Shown here: in pieces, positions 54,228 through 62,508 of the stretch | How positions within the stretch are numbered: the stretch's first letter is position 1 | Layout of the letters: each line of letters starts with the position of its first letter | Source of the DNA: Lachnoclostridium sp. An181 | Lineage (GTDB): Bacteria > Bacillota > Clostridia > Lachnospirales > Lachnospiraceae | DNA length: 64,000 nt | Direction of reading: 5' to 3' | NCBI RefSeq assembly: GCF_002160325.1 | Contig: NZ_NFKJ01000003.1 | Location: 124,001 to 188,000, forward strand | The notes under the pieces: generated by a model | The model's database searches: none | What the model was told of the DNA's origin: nothing | What the model saw: the letters and a program-made list of their open reading frames with translations, nothing else | Program-made: the position numbers and the translations under genes

Positions 54228-54264
54228 TGATCTTCTCTCCTTCTTCAAGTAATCTCATTTTTTA

Positions 54265-54293
54265 AGTATAGCATGCATGGTAAATTTTTTAAA
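54265..54293 (-). promoter_or_regulatory. sigma-A promoter of the methyltransferase gene
   Basis: Minus strand: TTTAAA, 17-nt spacer, TATACT with TGC extension. Confidence 0.6.
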
Positions 54294-54308
54294 GTTTTCT
54301 AAAAAGCA

Positions 54309-54337
54309 TTGACAACCAAAAAGGATATGCCTACAAT
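54309..54337 (+). promoter_or_regulatory. sigma-A promoter of mgtE
   Basis: Plus strand: TTGACA, 17-nt spacer, TACAAT. The transcript starts near 54344, just before the riboswitch. Confidence 0.85.
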
Positions 54338-54349
54338 AAAAGAGAAAAT

Positions 54350-54505
54350 TCGGTAGGTGAGGTTACCGCAGGGATTTGGTCATACCTAAGATTGCTGCCG
54401 CAAAGTTGTGGAGACACAACGCGCTGGTCAGCAGGAGATGTCGATGAAGGCATCACCTAATGCAATTTGATATGCCCTGCGATGCTAAAACTTGTACGAA
54501 CTTCA
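54350..54505 (+). ncRNA. M-box (ykoK) magnesium riboswitch aptamer
   Basis: The order of conserved blocks matches the M-box: GGTAGGTGAGGTTACCGC at the 5' end, TTGCTGCCGC, a variable stem (GTTGTGGAGACACAAC), GGTCAGCAGGAG, CATCACCTAATGC pairing back to the 5' GGTGA, and GATGCTAAAACTTGTACGAA near the 3' end. It lies between promoter and mgtE. High Mg2+ would stabilise the aptamer and favour the downstream terminator, lowering MgtE. Confidence 0.88.
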
Positions 54506-54517
54506 GGTGTAATTGTG

Positions 54518-54548
54518 TCCTGTCACGTACAAGTGGCAGGATTTTTTT
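54518..54548 (+). terminator. M-box expression-platform terminator
   Basis: Plus strand: a 9-bp stem TCCTGTCAC / GTGGCAGGA with loop GTACAA, then TTTTTTT. The upstream CTTGTACG can pair with CGTACAAG, which overlaps the loop and 3' arm, giving the antiterminator alternative. Confidence 0.85.
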
Positions 54549-54628
54549 GTGCAGAAAAGTTCCTGGAACTTTTCCTGGATATTCAAACCTACTTCAACAA
54601 TACGCAAACAGAAAGGCAGGTGAGAGCA

Positions 54629-54811
54629 ATGGACGCTGGTGCCGATTGTGGACGACAACAACTTCATACAAAACGAAAGGAAAAAGGTGATGATCATGAA
54701 CAAAAATACTTTCTTAGAACTCCTTTCCAGGCGCGAGTTCAAAACCATCCAAAAAATTCTGGATGCTATGAATGCCTTCGACATTGCTTCTCTCCTGTCC
54801 GAGTTGGATGA
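54629..54811 (+). CDS. possible leader peptide ORF overlapping mgtE out of frame
   Basis: A 60-codon open frame begins at ATG 54629 with a fair ribosome site (AGGTGAG, five bases upstream) and ends inside mgtE. The peptide (MDAGADCGRQQLHTKRKEK...) is basic and has no recognisable domain. If translated it would pass over the mgtE ribosome site. The C-terminal part is read from mgtE codons, so coding evidence is weak. Confidence 0.2.
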   Translation: MDAGADCGRQQLHTKRKEKGDDHEQKYFLRTPFQARVQNHPKNSGCYECLRHCFSPVRVG

Positions 54812-56030
54812 CAGAGAACTTGCTGTGGCATTCCGTCTGATCCCAAAATCTAAAGCTGCAGATGTATTCTCTGAGATGAGCAATTCCATGCAGGCTTATC
54901 TGGTAGAAATTTTTACGGAAAAAGAACTAAAAGACCTTTTAAATGACTTATATATGGATGATACTGTGGATCTTTTGGAGGATCTTCCTGCGAACCTGGT
55001 CACAAGGATTCTTGACATCATTCCGTCCAAGGATCGAATCCTGATCAATCAGCTTTTAAACTATCCGGAAGACAGTGCCGGCAGTATCATGACAACCGAG
55101 TATGTGGCTTTGCGCGAGGACAATACAGTGGCAGAAGCAATGGCGCATATCAAACGCACGGGGATCCACAAAGAAACCATCTATACTTGTTATGTGCTGG
55201 ACAACCGGAAATTGATCGGAATCGTCTCGGCTAAAGACTTGATGACAATGGACGATGACATGAAAATCTCCAATCTTATGGAGACGGAAATCATCTCCGT
55301 GACAACACACACAGACCAGGAAGAAACAGCAGCTCTGTTTTCAAAGTACAACCTCCTCGCTATTCCGGTTTTGGATTTACAGGGATACATGGTCGGTATT
55401 GTCACAGTGGACGATGCCATCGATGTCATGGTGGATGAGACGACCGAAGACATGGAAAAAATGAATGCTCTGGCTCCAAATGAGGAGACTTATTTTGAAA
55501 CATCCGTATTTCAGCACGCCAAAAACCGTGTTGGATGGCTCCTCTTTTTGATGCTCTCCGCAACACTGACACAGACCATCATTGCCCACTATGAGGACGC
55601 GTTCGCCGCTATCCCGCTTTTGGTATCCTTTATCCCAATGCTGACGGACACTGGCGGAAACTGCGGTTCCCAAAGTTCCACCCTGGTGATCCGAGGGCTT
55701 GCTCTCCAGGAAATCCGGTTCCGCGATTTCTTCAAAGTGGTCTTCAAAGAATTCCGCGTAGCTATCGTTGTCGGCATAACATTGTCTTTGACAAATGCAG
55801 TTTACATTATGTTCCGCTACCACGACCCAATGATCGCACTTGTGATCGCGCTTTCTTTGGTCGCAACAATCCTGATTTCAAAAATGATCGGATGCATGCT
55901 GCCTCTTCTGGCAAACAAAATCCATGTGGATCCTGCCATCATGGCTGCTCCTCTGATCACAACTATTGTGGACACCTGCTCCATCATGATTTATTTTCAG
56001 ATCGCGACGCATCTGTTCCACTTAGCATGA
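54696..56030 (+). CDS. mgtE: magnesium transporter MgtE
   Basis: A 444-residue Mg2+ channel/transporter. In order: the N-terminal superhelical domain (to about 125), a CBS pair (about 130-255) that senses cytosolic Mg2+, a connecting helix, and five membrane helices with PMLTDTGGNCGSQSS and DPAIMAAPLITTIVDTCS, where the last Asp lines the pore. Start at ATG 54696 with AAAGGTG six bases upstream; another ATG lies two codons earlier. Under control of the M-box upstream. Confidence 0.96.
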   Translation: MNKNTFLELLSRREFKTIQKILDAMNAFDIASLLSELDDRELAVAFRLIPKSKAADVFSEMSNSMQAYLVEIFTEKELKDLLNDLYMDDTVDLLEDLPANLVTRILDIIPSKDRILINQLLNYPEDSAGSIMTTEYVALREDNTVAEAMAHIKRTGIHKETIYTCYVLDNRKLIGIVSAKDLMTMDDDMKISNLMETEIISVTTHTDQEETAALFSKYNLLAIPVLDLQGYMVGIVTVDDAIDVMVDETTEDMEKMNALAPNEETYFETSVFQHAKNRVGWLLFLMLSATLTQTIIAHYEDAFAAIPLLVSFIPMLTDTGGNCGSQSSTLVIRGLALQEIRFRDFFKVVFKEFRVAIVVGITLSLTNAVYIMFRYHDPMIALVIALSLVATILISKMIGCMLPLLANKIHVDPAIMAAPLITTIVDTCSIMIYFQIATHLFHLA

Positions 56031-56053
56031 TGCAAATATATATTTAGCACTAG

Positions 56054-56095
56054 AAAACTCCGGGTAAATTCACTTTGATTTTCCCGGAGTTTGTT
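56054..56095. terminator. terminator between mgtE and the decayed ABC operon
   Basis: A 9-10 bp stem AACTCCGGG / CCCGGAGTT with an 18-nt loop. The T-tract is short (TTTGTTAT), so strength is moderate. It lies between converging genes. Confidence 0.6.
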
Positions 56096-56102
56096 ATCAT
56101 TT

Positions 56103-56627
56103 CTATCCTTTTTTCTCCTGATATGCATCCAGTCCAAATATAACAGCGACCACTGTGATTACCATCACACAGAGCAACAGGACAACCTTGGGAGTGAGCG
56201 CCATTCCTTCTGTCAAGATATTAATCGCTACCCCTTCTCTTGCTATGTAATTAGATTTCACGGCAAATGAATATACTGCTAAAGAACCCGCCACAAATAC
56301 GAGAATCATTTCCGCCATGATCCGAATACGGATCTGGTACATGTGTATTTTTCGAATCGGGACAATCTCATATTTTTTCAGAAGATAGATGGTCTTTCCC
56401 TGTTCCTTTATAAAGAAAAGTTTTCTGTTTAAATATGTAACAAAGAAAATTCCCAATATACAAAGCAGACTTAAATTATAAGGCAGCACTTGGTTTTCCA
56501 ATTCATCCCATATGATATATGATGCTTTTCTCTGTAGCACACAAAAATAAATAACTAAAAAAATCACTAGCACAGCCCATCTTTCAAGGCCGATCCGTTT
56601 TTTCTCATGTCTGTATAATTCTTTCAC
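56103..56627 (-). CDS. small ABC-type permease-like membrane protein
   Basis: A 174-residue protein with about four membrane segments (near residues 17-35, 50-67, 104-122, 147-166). It begins right after the decayed ABC ATPase with a one-base gap, so it was probably its permease. It is short for an ABC-2 permease (usually 200-300 residues) but has no internal stop. Without a working ATPase encoded beside it, its activity is doubtful unless another ATPase substitutes. Confidence 0.7.
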   Translation of the reverse strand: MKELYRHEKKRIGLERWAVLVIFLVIYFCVLQRKASYIIWDELENQVLPYNLSLLCILGIFFVTYLNRKLFFIKEQGKTIYLLKKYEIVPIRKIHMYQIRIRIMAEMILVFVAGSLAVYSFAVKSNYIAREGVAINILTEGMALTPKVVLLLCVMVITVVAVIFGLDAYQEKKG

Positions 56628-56628
56628 T

Positions 56629-57107
56629 TCACTGCCTCCTTTTTCTCAACAAGTCTTTGATCGATACTTTATTTGTCAAAAATGTTTCCAGTTGATCTTG
56701 AATCGATCTTTCTTTGATACTTTCTCTTGTCTCGTGCAGCTTTAATTCCCCATTGGAAATCACCATAATTTCATCTGCAATCTGTTCCATATCACTTAAA
56801 ATATGCGTTGACATCAAAATCCCAATTTTTCTTTCCCGAATTTCCTGTATGATTTTTATAAAGTCTTTTCGGAACACCGGATCAAATCCCGCGGTTGGTT
56901 CATCTAACAAAAGATATTCCGGGTGATATGACATTGCAAATGCGACCTGGTATTTCATATACATCCCTTTTGAAAACTGATACAACGGCTGCCCTTTCGG
57001 AAGAGAAAATCTGTCAAGCCATTGATATAATTCTTCTGTATGCCAGTTTTTAACTGAAAACCCTCCAAATCTTTTTCCAAGTGCTTTACACTGAGCAATG
57101 ATTCCAT
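56629..57107 (-). pseudogene. ABC transporter ATPase with internal deletion and frameshift
   Basis: An intact ribosome site (GGAGG) and ATG at 57107 begin a normal ATPase N-terminus (MESLLSVKHLEKDLEGFQLK). Right after that the sequence jumps, one base out of frame, to NWHTEELYQWLDRFSLPKG and then to FSKGMYMKYQVAFAMS (signature), LLLDEPTAGFDP (Walker B) and MSTHILSDME (H-loop). The Walker A and Q-loop region, roughly 100 or more codons, is missing. The junction lies in an A-run. The first frame stops after about 50 codons; the second can only be read from an internal ATG at 56985. YtrB-like family. Confidence 0.85.
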
Positions 57108-57117
57108 AACATTTCCT

Positions 57118-57200
57118 CCGTTCTACACCTTGTATTTACAATCAACTATTGTTGAATCCCCTATATTTTCTATCAATTATTATTTACAATAAAATGATAC
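57118..57200. promoter_or_regulatory. palindrome-rich region upstream of the decayed ABC operon
   Basis: Contains a perfect 12-bp palindrome TTGTATTTACAA (57130-57141), an adjacent TCAAC/GTTGA inverted repeat (57142-57155), and a second TTTACAAT copy further right. These resemble repressor sites of GntR-type ABC operons. From about 57200 to 57396 I see no gene or strong structure, only AT-rich sequence. Confidence 0.45.
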
Positions 57201-57396
57201 CAAAAATATTTTATGTTTTACAACTCATTTCCATGAACGGCAATAATCCAACCGCAACTAGCAGACATCAAAAACCTCTGGAGAATTTCTTCCTGTTTTC
57301 CCGTTAATTAAAACAAGGGTATCGCTCAATCAACTAATTTTATGATTTTGCGACTTCCCTTTCGAAAAGAATAGATTTCCTTTATATTATTCGCCA

Positions 57397-58194
57397 CTAT
57401 TCCATAGTGTTTATTATTTCTTTCATTGTATCTAATGATACATGCCCTTTCAAAATATAACGTACACCATCTGAAACAAAAATAGCTACTTTTTCTGATA
57501 CAGTATTCGCATTTCCCATTTCCTTTGAGACCGTATCTTGAATAACATTTACTTGATAACCTTGTTCACTTTCAAAACTTTCCATGCTTTCATACATTCC
57601 AAGATAATCACTGTCCCAACCATTTTTCAATTGCTCTTCGCTCAAAACAATATTTATCTCAAGTGAAACAGGAGAATAATACTTTTCACCATGTTCATAT
57701 TGATACCTCTTCTCTTTAGGTAAATACTGAAACTCACTGGTATCTCCTGTAATATAATTTTCCATTGTAATCATGGCAAAATCTTTATTATCTGTCATAA
57801 GATGACCCTGAATATATGGATTATTTTCTGCCGACTCAGAATCCAGTAAATCGATCCCCAGTTGCGATTGCAACACATCATATTCTTTAAAATCGTGTTC
57901 TATCATGCCATTTTCATCCTTAGGGATTTGCACTTTTTTTGCATTTACTACATGCATTTCATCTAACTTTGGTAACACCTCGTCATTTACACTAATGTTA
58001 TTTACAAAATAATATCCCGCTGCCACTGTTGTGCTTCCCAATAACAAAGCCGCACAACAAGCTGCCACCGTCTTTAAAACATTATATTGTTTTTTTACAA
58101 AAACCGCTCCTCTGATATTTTTTTTCATTTGCTCATTTACTTTTATCATACTTAATTCTTCATCAATAATTGTTTTGACATTCTTTTGTCCCAT
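57397..58194 (-). CDS. membrane-anchored anti-sigma-like protein
   Basis: A 265-residue protein with a cytoplasmic N-terminus of about 40 residues (ELSMIKVNEQMKKNIRGAV), a single membrane segment near 42-62 (VAACCAALLLGSTTVAAGYYF) and an extracellular domain of about 200 residues with no motif that I recognise. Its start overlaps the sigma gene by 32 bases, the usual layout for an ECF sigma factor and its anti-sigma or sensor. The outer domain is rich in acidic residues and Tyr. Base composition is AT-richer than the flanks. Confidence 0.8.
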   Translation of the reverse strand: MGQKNVKTIIDEELSMIKVNEQMKKNIRGAVFVKKQYNVLKTVAACCAALLLGSTTVAAGYYFVNNISVNDEVLPKLDEMHVVNAKKVQIPKDENGMIEHDFKEYDVLQSQLGIDLLDSESAENNPYIQGHLMTDNKDFAMITMENYITGDTSEFQYLPKEKRYQYEHGEKYYSPVSLEINIVLSEEQLKNGWDSDYLGMYESMESFESEQGYQVNVIQDTVSKEMGNANTVSEKVAIFVSDGVRYILKGHVSLDTMKEIINTME

Positions 58195-58684
58195 AGTCTG
58201 TCTCCTTTAAAAATCTTTTTAATCTTTCCCGCGCCCTTTTTAACTGTTGATTAATAGCATTCTCTTTTTTCCCAACAATCGCTGAAATTTCCTTTACAGA
58301 AAGCTCTTGGTAATAATATAAAATAATTATCTGCCTGTCACTTTTACGCAAGGACATAATTGCTTTTGTCAAGCTGTCTCTTTCCAATAATTCTTCAATG
58401 GGATTTTTATCATCTACTTGTTGGTGATCCTCGATATTAAGCATCGGAAGCCGAAACCATTGCTTTCTCATAATATTTTTACAACAATTGATAGCAATAC
58501 GCATCAACCATGTTTTTTCATTTGATTTGTGCAAAAAAGAATCATAAAATCTCATTGCCTTTATAAATGTTTCCTGCATTGCATCTTCAGCTAAATAGTA
58601 ATCTTTCAAACAGAGATAACACATGCGGAAAATAGAATCTCCATATTCTTTCATTAATCTTTCTAGAATTTGTTCTGCCGGCAT
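58163..58684 (-). CDS. ECF-type RNA polymerase sigma factor
   Basis: A 173-residue sigma-70 family factor with only regions 2 and 4. Region 2 includes DYYLAEDAMQETFIKAMRFYDSF and WLMRIAINCCKNIMR; region 4 includes LRKSDRQIIILYYYQELSVKEIS and an HTH followed by NAINQQLKRARERLKRFL. It overlaps the anti-sigma-like gene, which probably holds it at the membrane until a surface signal arrives. ATG 58684 follows AAAGGAG. A candidate autoregulatory promoter is at 58706-58734. Confidence 0.93.
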   Translation of the reverse strand: MPAEQILERLMKEYGDSIFRMCYLCLKDYYLAEDAMQETFIKAMRFYDSFLHKSNEKTWLMRIAINCCKNIMRKQWFRLPMLNIEDHQQVDDKNPIEELLERDSLTKAIMSLRKSDRQIIILYYYQELSVKEISAIVGKKENAINQQLKRARERLKRFLKETDYGTKECQNNY

Positions 58685-58705
58685 CTCTTACTCCTTTCAT
58701 CTATT

Positions 58706-58734
58706 TAGACACAGATTATTTTTGAAAAATTACA
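58706..58734 (-). promoter_or_regulatory. candidate ECF-dependent promoter of the sigma operon
   Basis: Minus strand: TGTAAT, 17-nt spacer, TGTCTA, about 22 bases before the sigma start codon. The TGTAA..TGTC pattern is like autoregulated ECF promoters in Firmicutes (TGaAAC...CGTC type). Confidence 0.5.
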
Positions 58735-58771
58735 ACAAAAAATTTTTTCAACTAAACAAACTATCTTAACA

Positions 58772-58812
58772 TAAAAATCCTGCCCATGCTGTTAGACCAT
58801 AGGCAGGATTAA
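58772..58812 (-). terminator. terminator after the ABC exporter permease
   Basis: Minus strand: stem AATCCTGCC[TATG] / [CATG]GGCAGGATT with a loop of about 8 nt, then TTTTATG. It separates the exporter from the sigma operon. Confidence 0.78.
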
Positions 58813-58815
58813 TTA

Positions 58816-58967
58816 TTCTCATTATAGTATGTTTTATTATTTGCAAATTACAAAGTTGAAATCAAGCCATCACCCACTCCGGAAACAGTGTACCATTGTC
58901 TCTTCAATCTACTGTGGTGTGACATCTGACTTACCTGGGTGTTTGCGTTTCATATTGTCGCTCATTT
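58816..58967. other. non-coding gap between the ABC permease and its terminator
   Basis: The ABC permease stop is at 58968 and its terminator at 58772-58812. On the minus strand there is a TATAAT at 58821-58826 with no good -35, which would fire straight into the terminator, and an 18-codon ATG frame (MSDNMKRKHPGKSDVTPQ) without support. I see no real gene. Confidence 0.4.
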
Positions 58968-60545
58968 TTAGTTTCTTATCTTAAACGTCTTCCATGCAAT
59001 CTTATACACAAGAACACAGGCCACAATACAATAAGCCAGACAAAATGCAATTGCAAGCAGTCCGAAAAGGGCGATATCTACTCGCAGTTTCATACAATAA
59101 AAACATACAAAATAAGTGACACACGAAACGATAGTGTACGTCCCGCTTTCCATGTAGGCCCCTTCTTTGTACGGCTGCAAGAGATAATAGCAGATCAGAT
59201 AATGCACAGAGAAAAATACGCTGATGGCCAATACAGAAACGATCAAAATCACATAATCCCATCCGCTCTTTGTCCCTCCTGATACAAAAAGTAAAACAGA
59301 AAGCGAGGCAGCTATCACTCCGGCCGGAAGGAGATTCATCAAAGCAAGAGATTTCAGGCGGATCTGAAACAATTTCAGGATTGCCTTTGGCTGTCTGAAA
59401 AATGTGTAATTCAGCATACTGTGGTCACAGTTTACAAACATCAGCTTTGTGACTCTTCCCCCTGGATTTATCAGATACAAAATAAAAACAAAATATGGAA
59501 GAAATGTAAGGAGCAGTTCATTCGTTTTTTCACAAAACGTTTCGTTTACCAAAACTCCGATGAGCACAGCTGCGAAAATCCCTGCCATAATACAGGCATT
59601 TCGTTTTGCTGCTTTCCAAAGGATCTTTTTATGCCGTTTCATAAACAAATCGTGAAAATACTCATAGCCTGTCTTCCTACTCGTAATTTTCTCATCCCTA
59701 CAGATTATATTCCGGTTTGTCTCCTCCACCACATCCTTTACAATCTTCTCCGGGTCGATCGCACTTCTGACCAGCAAAAATTTGTACAGCTCTGTGTAAC
59801 TTTCAAATTTTTGGATGCGCCAAATCCCCCAAACACCTCCTGTTGCAAAGACCAGGAATATCACCACGTATACAGGAATACTAACGGTAATTTTTAACGC
59901 CGGCAACCCATATGCAGCGGCGAGCAAAAGAAATACCGTTCCCCATTCTGCCTTTGACAGATTATTTTCATTCGGAACTTTCGACGTCATCTCATATTTT
60001 CGAAGTTTCATTCCTGACAAAAAACACTTCATCCCCATTGCAAACAGAGGAAAACTGAGTGCCAAAAGCACATTCATATCCACAAAAAGTGCAAATACAC
60101 TGGCCGCCACTGACATGCCGATAAAAAGTTTCAACATCGCGTAGATATAATCTGTAAGTGTATATTTTCTTGCATCCATGCGCATTAAAATCATAGCATA
60201 GTATTTATCTTTTGTCGGATTGAACATATAGGTGTTCATAAATCCTCCAATCAGAGTAAGAAAGATGAACATATGCAAAAATGCATCTGCCTTCCCTACC
60301 TTGTACAAAGCAGCCGGGAGAACGATCATCAGACCAAGATACAAAAACTTTCCAATAAAAATGGAAAAAAACTCGCGGATTCCCTGCAGGATAGCTGCAA
60401 ATCGTTTCAATCCCACATTGCTGTAAAGTGTGGCAGGAAGAAACCTCTTTATGATCGGAATCTGTTTCAGTGAATAAATGATTCCATTTACTTTGTATGT
60501 ATTGCGCAGGAGAAATGCAATTTTAAATGTCCGAAACATGTCCAT
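58968..60545 (-). CDS. ABC exporter permease-like membrane protein
   Basis: A 525-residue protein with about ten or more hydrophobic segments spread over its length and a soluble central region near residues 235-310. It starts inside the last codons of the ATPase gene (23-base overlap), so it is almost certainly the partner permease. The size and topology resemble large ABC-2-like permeases of Firmicutes exporters of unknown substrate. No enzymatic motif. Confidence 0.8.
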   Translation of the reverse strand: MDMFRTFKIAFLLRNTYKVNGIIYSLKQIPIIKRFLPATLYSNVGLKRFAAILQGIREFFSIFIGKFLYLGLMIVLPAALYKVGKADAFLHMFIFLTLIGGFMNTYMFNPTKDKYYAMILMRMDARKYTLTDYIYAMLKLFIGMSVAASVFALFVDMNVLLALSFPLFAMGMKCFLSGMKLRKYEMTSKVPNENNLSKAEWGTVFLLLAAAYGLPALKITVSIPVYVVIFLVFATGGVWGIWRIQKFESYTELYKFLLVRSAIDPEKIVKDVVEETNRNIICRDEKITSRKTGYEYFHDLFMKRHKKILWKAAKRNACIMAGIFAAVLIGVLVNETFCEKTNELLLTFLPYFVFILYLINPGGRVTKLMFVNCDHSMLNYTFFRQPKAILKLFQIRLKSLALMNLLPAGVIAASLSVLLFVSGGTKSGWDYVILIVSVLAISVFFSVHYLICYYLLQPYKEGAYMESGTYTIVSCVTYFVCFYCMKLRVDIALFGLLAIAFCLAYCIVACVLVYKIAWKTFKIRN

Positions 60546-61239
60546 CCTCCTGTAAAAGCTTGATGATTTTCTGTCTGAATTCCTCCGCGACCTCTTCTCC
60601 TCTTTCTACCTGAAACAATTTTCCTCCATTTAAAATCACAATCTCATCGCACAGGCTAAGCGCCAGCTCCATAATATGAGTGGAGAATATAATGATCTGC
60701 TCTTTCTTCCAGCTCTTCAACATACGCTGCATTTCTTCCGCCGCAACCACATCCAATGATGTGAGCGGTTCGTCAAGGAGCAGGATCTTTGGCTTTGCTA
60801 TGACATTGATGAGCATCTGCATTTTATTTTTCATTCCGTGTGAATACCCATTGAGCAGTTTGTCCCTGTCCTCCTCCTCGATGTTCATCATCTCAAAATA
60901 CTCATCGATACTTTTTAAATCCTCAATGTGTTCCCGATTGATATCAATAAAGAATTTTAAAAATTCTCTTCCCGTGAGAAACTCCGGGACCGTAGGTGTG
61001 GACAGTACATATCCGATATCCTCGGTTTTTGTCTTTCTCTGTTCGTTCCCCTCAACTATATAAAACTCTCCACCATCGTTTTTCATATCCCTGTTCAGAC
61101 AGTTGAAAAGTGTTGTCTTTCCGGCTCCGTTACGTCCTAAAAGTGCATAAATCTTTCCTTCTTCAAACCGATAAGAAACATCTTTCAGCACTTGTTTTTT
61201 CTCAAAATGTTTTTCCAGATGTTCGATGACAAGTTCCAT
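60523..61239 (-). CDS. ABC transporter ATP-binding protein
   Basis: A 238-residue intact ATPase with Walker A GRNGAGKTTLF, signature NGYSHGMKNKMQMLINV (a degenerate LSGGQ: YSHGMKNK), Walker B ILLLDEPLTSLDVVA and H-loop FSTHIMELAL. It precedes and overlaps the large permease. The exporter sits next to the ECF sigma pair, which might control it, but I see no matching ECF promoter in front. Confidence 0.92.
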   Translation of the reverse strand: MELVIEHLEKHFEKKQVLKDVSYRFEEGKIYALLGRNGAGKTTLFNCLNRDMKNDGGEFYIVEGNEQRKTKTEDIGYVLSTPTVPEFLTGREFLKFFIDINREHIEDLKSIDEYFEMMNIEEEDRDKLLNGYSHGMKNKMQMLINVIAKPKILLLDEPLTSLDVVAAEEMQRMLKSWKKEQIIIFSTHIMELALSLCDEIVILNGGKLFQVERGEEVAEEFRQKIIKLLQEDGHVSDI

Positions 61240-61332
61240 AACTTTTTCCTTTCCTCATGTACTCATTTTTTATTTCTATTTTATCATATCTCTCTTGGGT
61301 ATATTTTAAGATTTTATGAATATTTTTGTGAA

Positions 61333-61370
61333 CAAAAATGGCTGCTGCAAATCTGCAGCAACCATTTTTA
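61333..61370 (-). terminator. terminator after ilvE
   Basis: Minus strand: a 12-bp stem ATGGTTGCTGCA / TGCAGCAGCCAT with a 4-nt loop, followed by TTTTTGTT. Confidence 0.88.
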
Positions 61371-61386
61371 TTCCTCAACCTTTTCT

Positions 61387-62412
61387 TTATTCGATCACTT
61401 TCAGCCATCCTTCCGGCGCCTCGATACGGCCCATCTGAATACCTGTCAATGTATCATACAGCTGTTTTGTCACAGGTCCCATCTCGTTCATTCCACTTGG
61501 CATCACGATTTCTTTTCCATGATCCACGATCTTGCCAACCGGCGAAATCACGGCAGCAGTTCCACAAAGTCCGCACTCTGCCATATCTTTGACTTCTTCC
61601 AGTGTCACGGTTCTTTCTTCTGTCTCAAGGCCTAAATACTCTTTAGCCACATGCATCAAAGAACGTCTTGTGATAGATGGAAGGATTGTGTTTGATTTTG
61701 GCGTTACAATTTTCTTATCTTTTGTGACAAAGATAAAGTTTGCTCCCCCCGTCTCCTCCACATGCGTTCTTGTCGCAGAATCCAGGTACATATTCTCATC
61801 ATACCCTTCCTCGTGTGCAGTCACGATCGCATGAAGGCTCATGGCATAATTAAGTCCTGCCTTTATGTGACCGGTTCCATGCGGAGCAGCGCGGTCAAAA
61901 TCAGACACCTTGATGGTCAAAGGTTTGATTCCGCCCTTGAAATAAGGTCCTACCGGTGTGGTGAATACACGGAACTGATATTCATCCGCAGGTTTTACTC
62001 CGATCACTGCATTGGAACCGAACATATATGGACGGACATAGAGTGTAGCGCCTGTTCCATACGGCGGCACATACGCTGCATTGGCCTTTACCGTCTTGAC
62101 TACAGCATCCACAAACTTGTCTGGCGGAAACACCGGCATCTCCAGACGTCTGGCGGAATCGGCCATTCTCTGTGCATTCAAATCCGGGCGAAAAGTCACA
62201 ATGCGCCCGTCCTCTGTTGTGTATGCTTTCATGCCCTCAAAGATCGTCTGTGCATATTGGAGAACCCCTGCACATTCATTGATCACCACATTGGCATCCT
62301 CTGTAAGGACACCTTCATCCCAGGCGCCATCCTTATAATTCGAGACATATCTTTTGTCAGTCTGCACATATCCGAATCCCAGATTTTCCCAATCTATATT
62401 CTTTTTTTCCAT
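61387..62412 (-). CDS. ilvE: branched-chain amino acid aminotransferase
   Basis: A 341-residue fold type IV PLP enzyme that carries out the last step of Leu, Ile and Val synthesis with glutamate as donor. Motifs: FEGMKAYTTEDGRIVTFRPD, LYVRPYMFGS, the PLP lysine in HIKAGLNYAMSL, VEETGGANFIFV and CGLCGTAAVISPVG. It has its own promoter downstream of ilvBN on the same strand. Confidence 0.96.
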   Translation of the reverse strand: MEKKNIDWENLGFGYVQTDKRYVSNYKDGAWDEGVLTEDANVVINECAGVLQYAQTIFEGMKAYTTEDGRIVTFRPDLNAQRMADSARRLEMPVFPPDKFVDAVVKTVKANAAYVPPYGTGATLYVRPYMFGSNAVIGVKPADEYQFRVFTTPVGPYFKGGIKPLTIKVSDFDRAAPHGTGHIKAGLNYAMSLHAIVTAHEEGYDENMYLDSATRTHVEETGGANFIFVTKDKKIVTPKSNTILPSITRRSLMHVAKEYLGLETEERTVTLEEVKDMAECGLCGTAAVISPVGKIVDHGKEIVMPSGMNEMGPVTKQLYDTLTGIQMGRIEAPEGWLKVIE

Positions 62413-62463
62413 TACTCACCACTCCATTTCTCTGCTGCTGTACAGTTTCAAATTCTGTTCTCA

Positions 62464-62492
62464 ATTATAATACGGCATCTCCAAAAAATCAA
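62464..62492 (-). promoter_or_regulatory. sigma-A promoter of ilvE
   Basis: Minus strand: TTGATT, 17-nt spacer, TATAAT. A small AGAGCGCACTCT hairpin followed by TGATTTTTT overlaps the -35 side and may act as a weak ilvN terminator. Confidence 0.75.
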
Positions 62493-62508
62493 GAGTGCGC
62501 TCTGTTTT

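Noticed and set aside
58860-58967. 18-codon frame MSDNMKRKHPGKSDVTPQ as a gene or transposase remnant
   Set aside because: It is too short, has no ribosome site and no matching neighbouring fragment.
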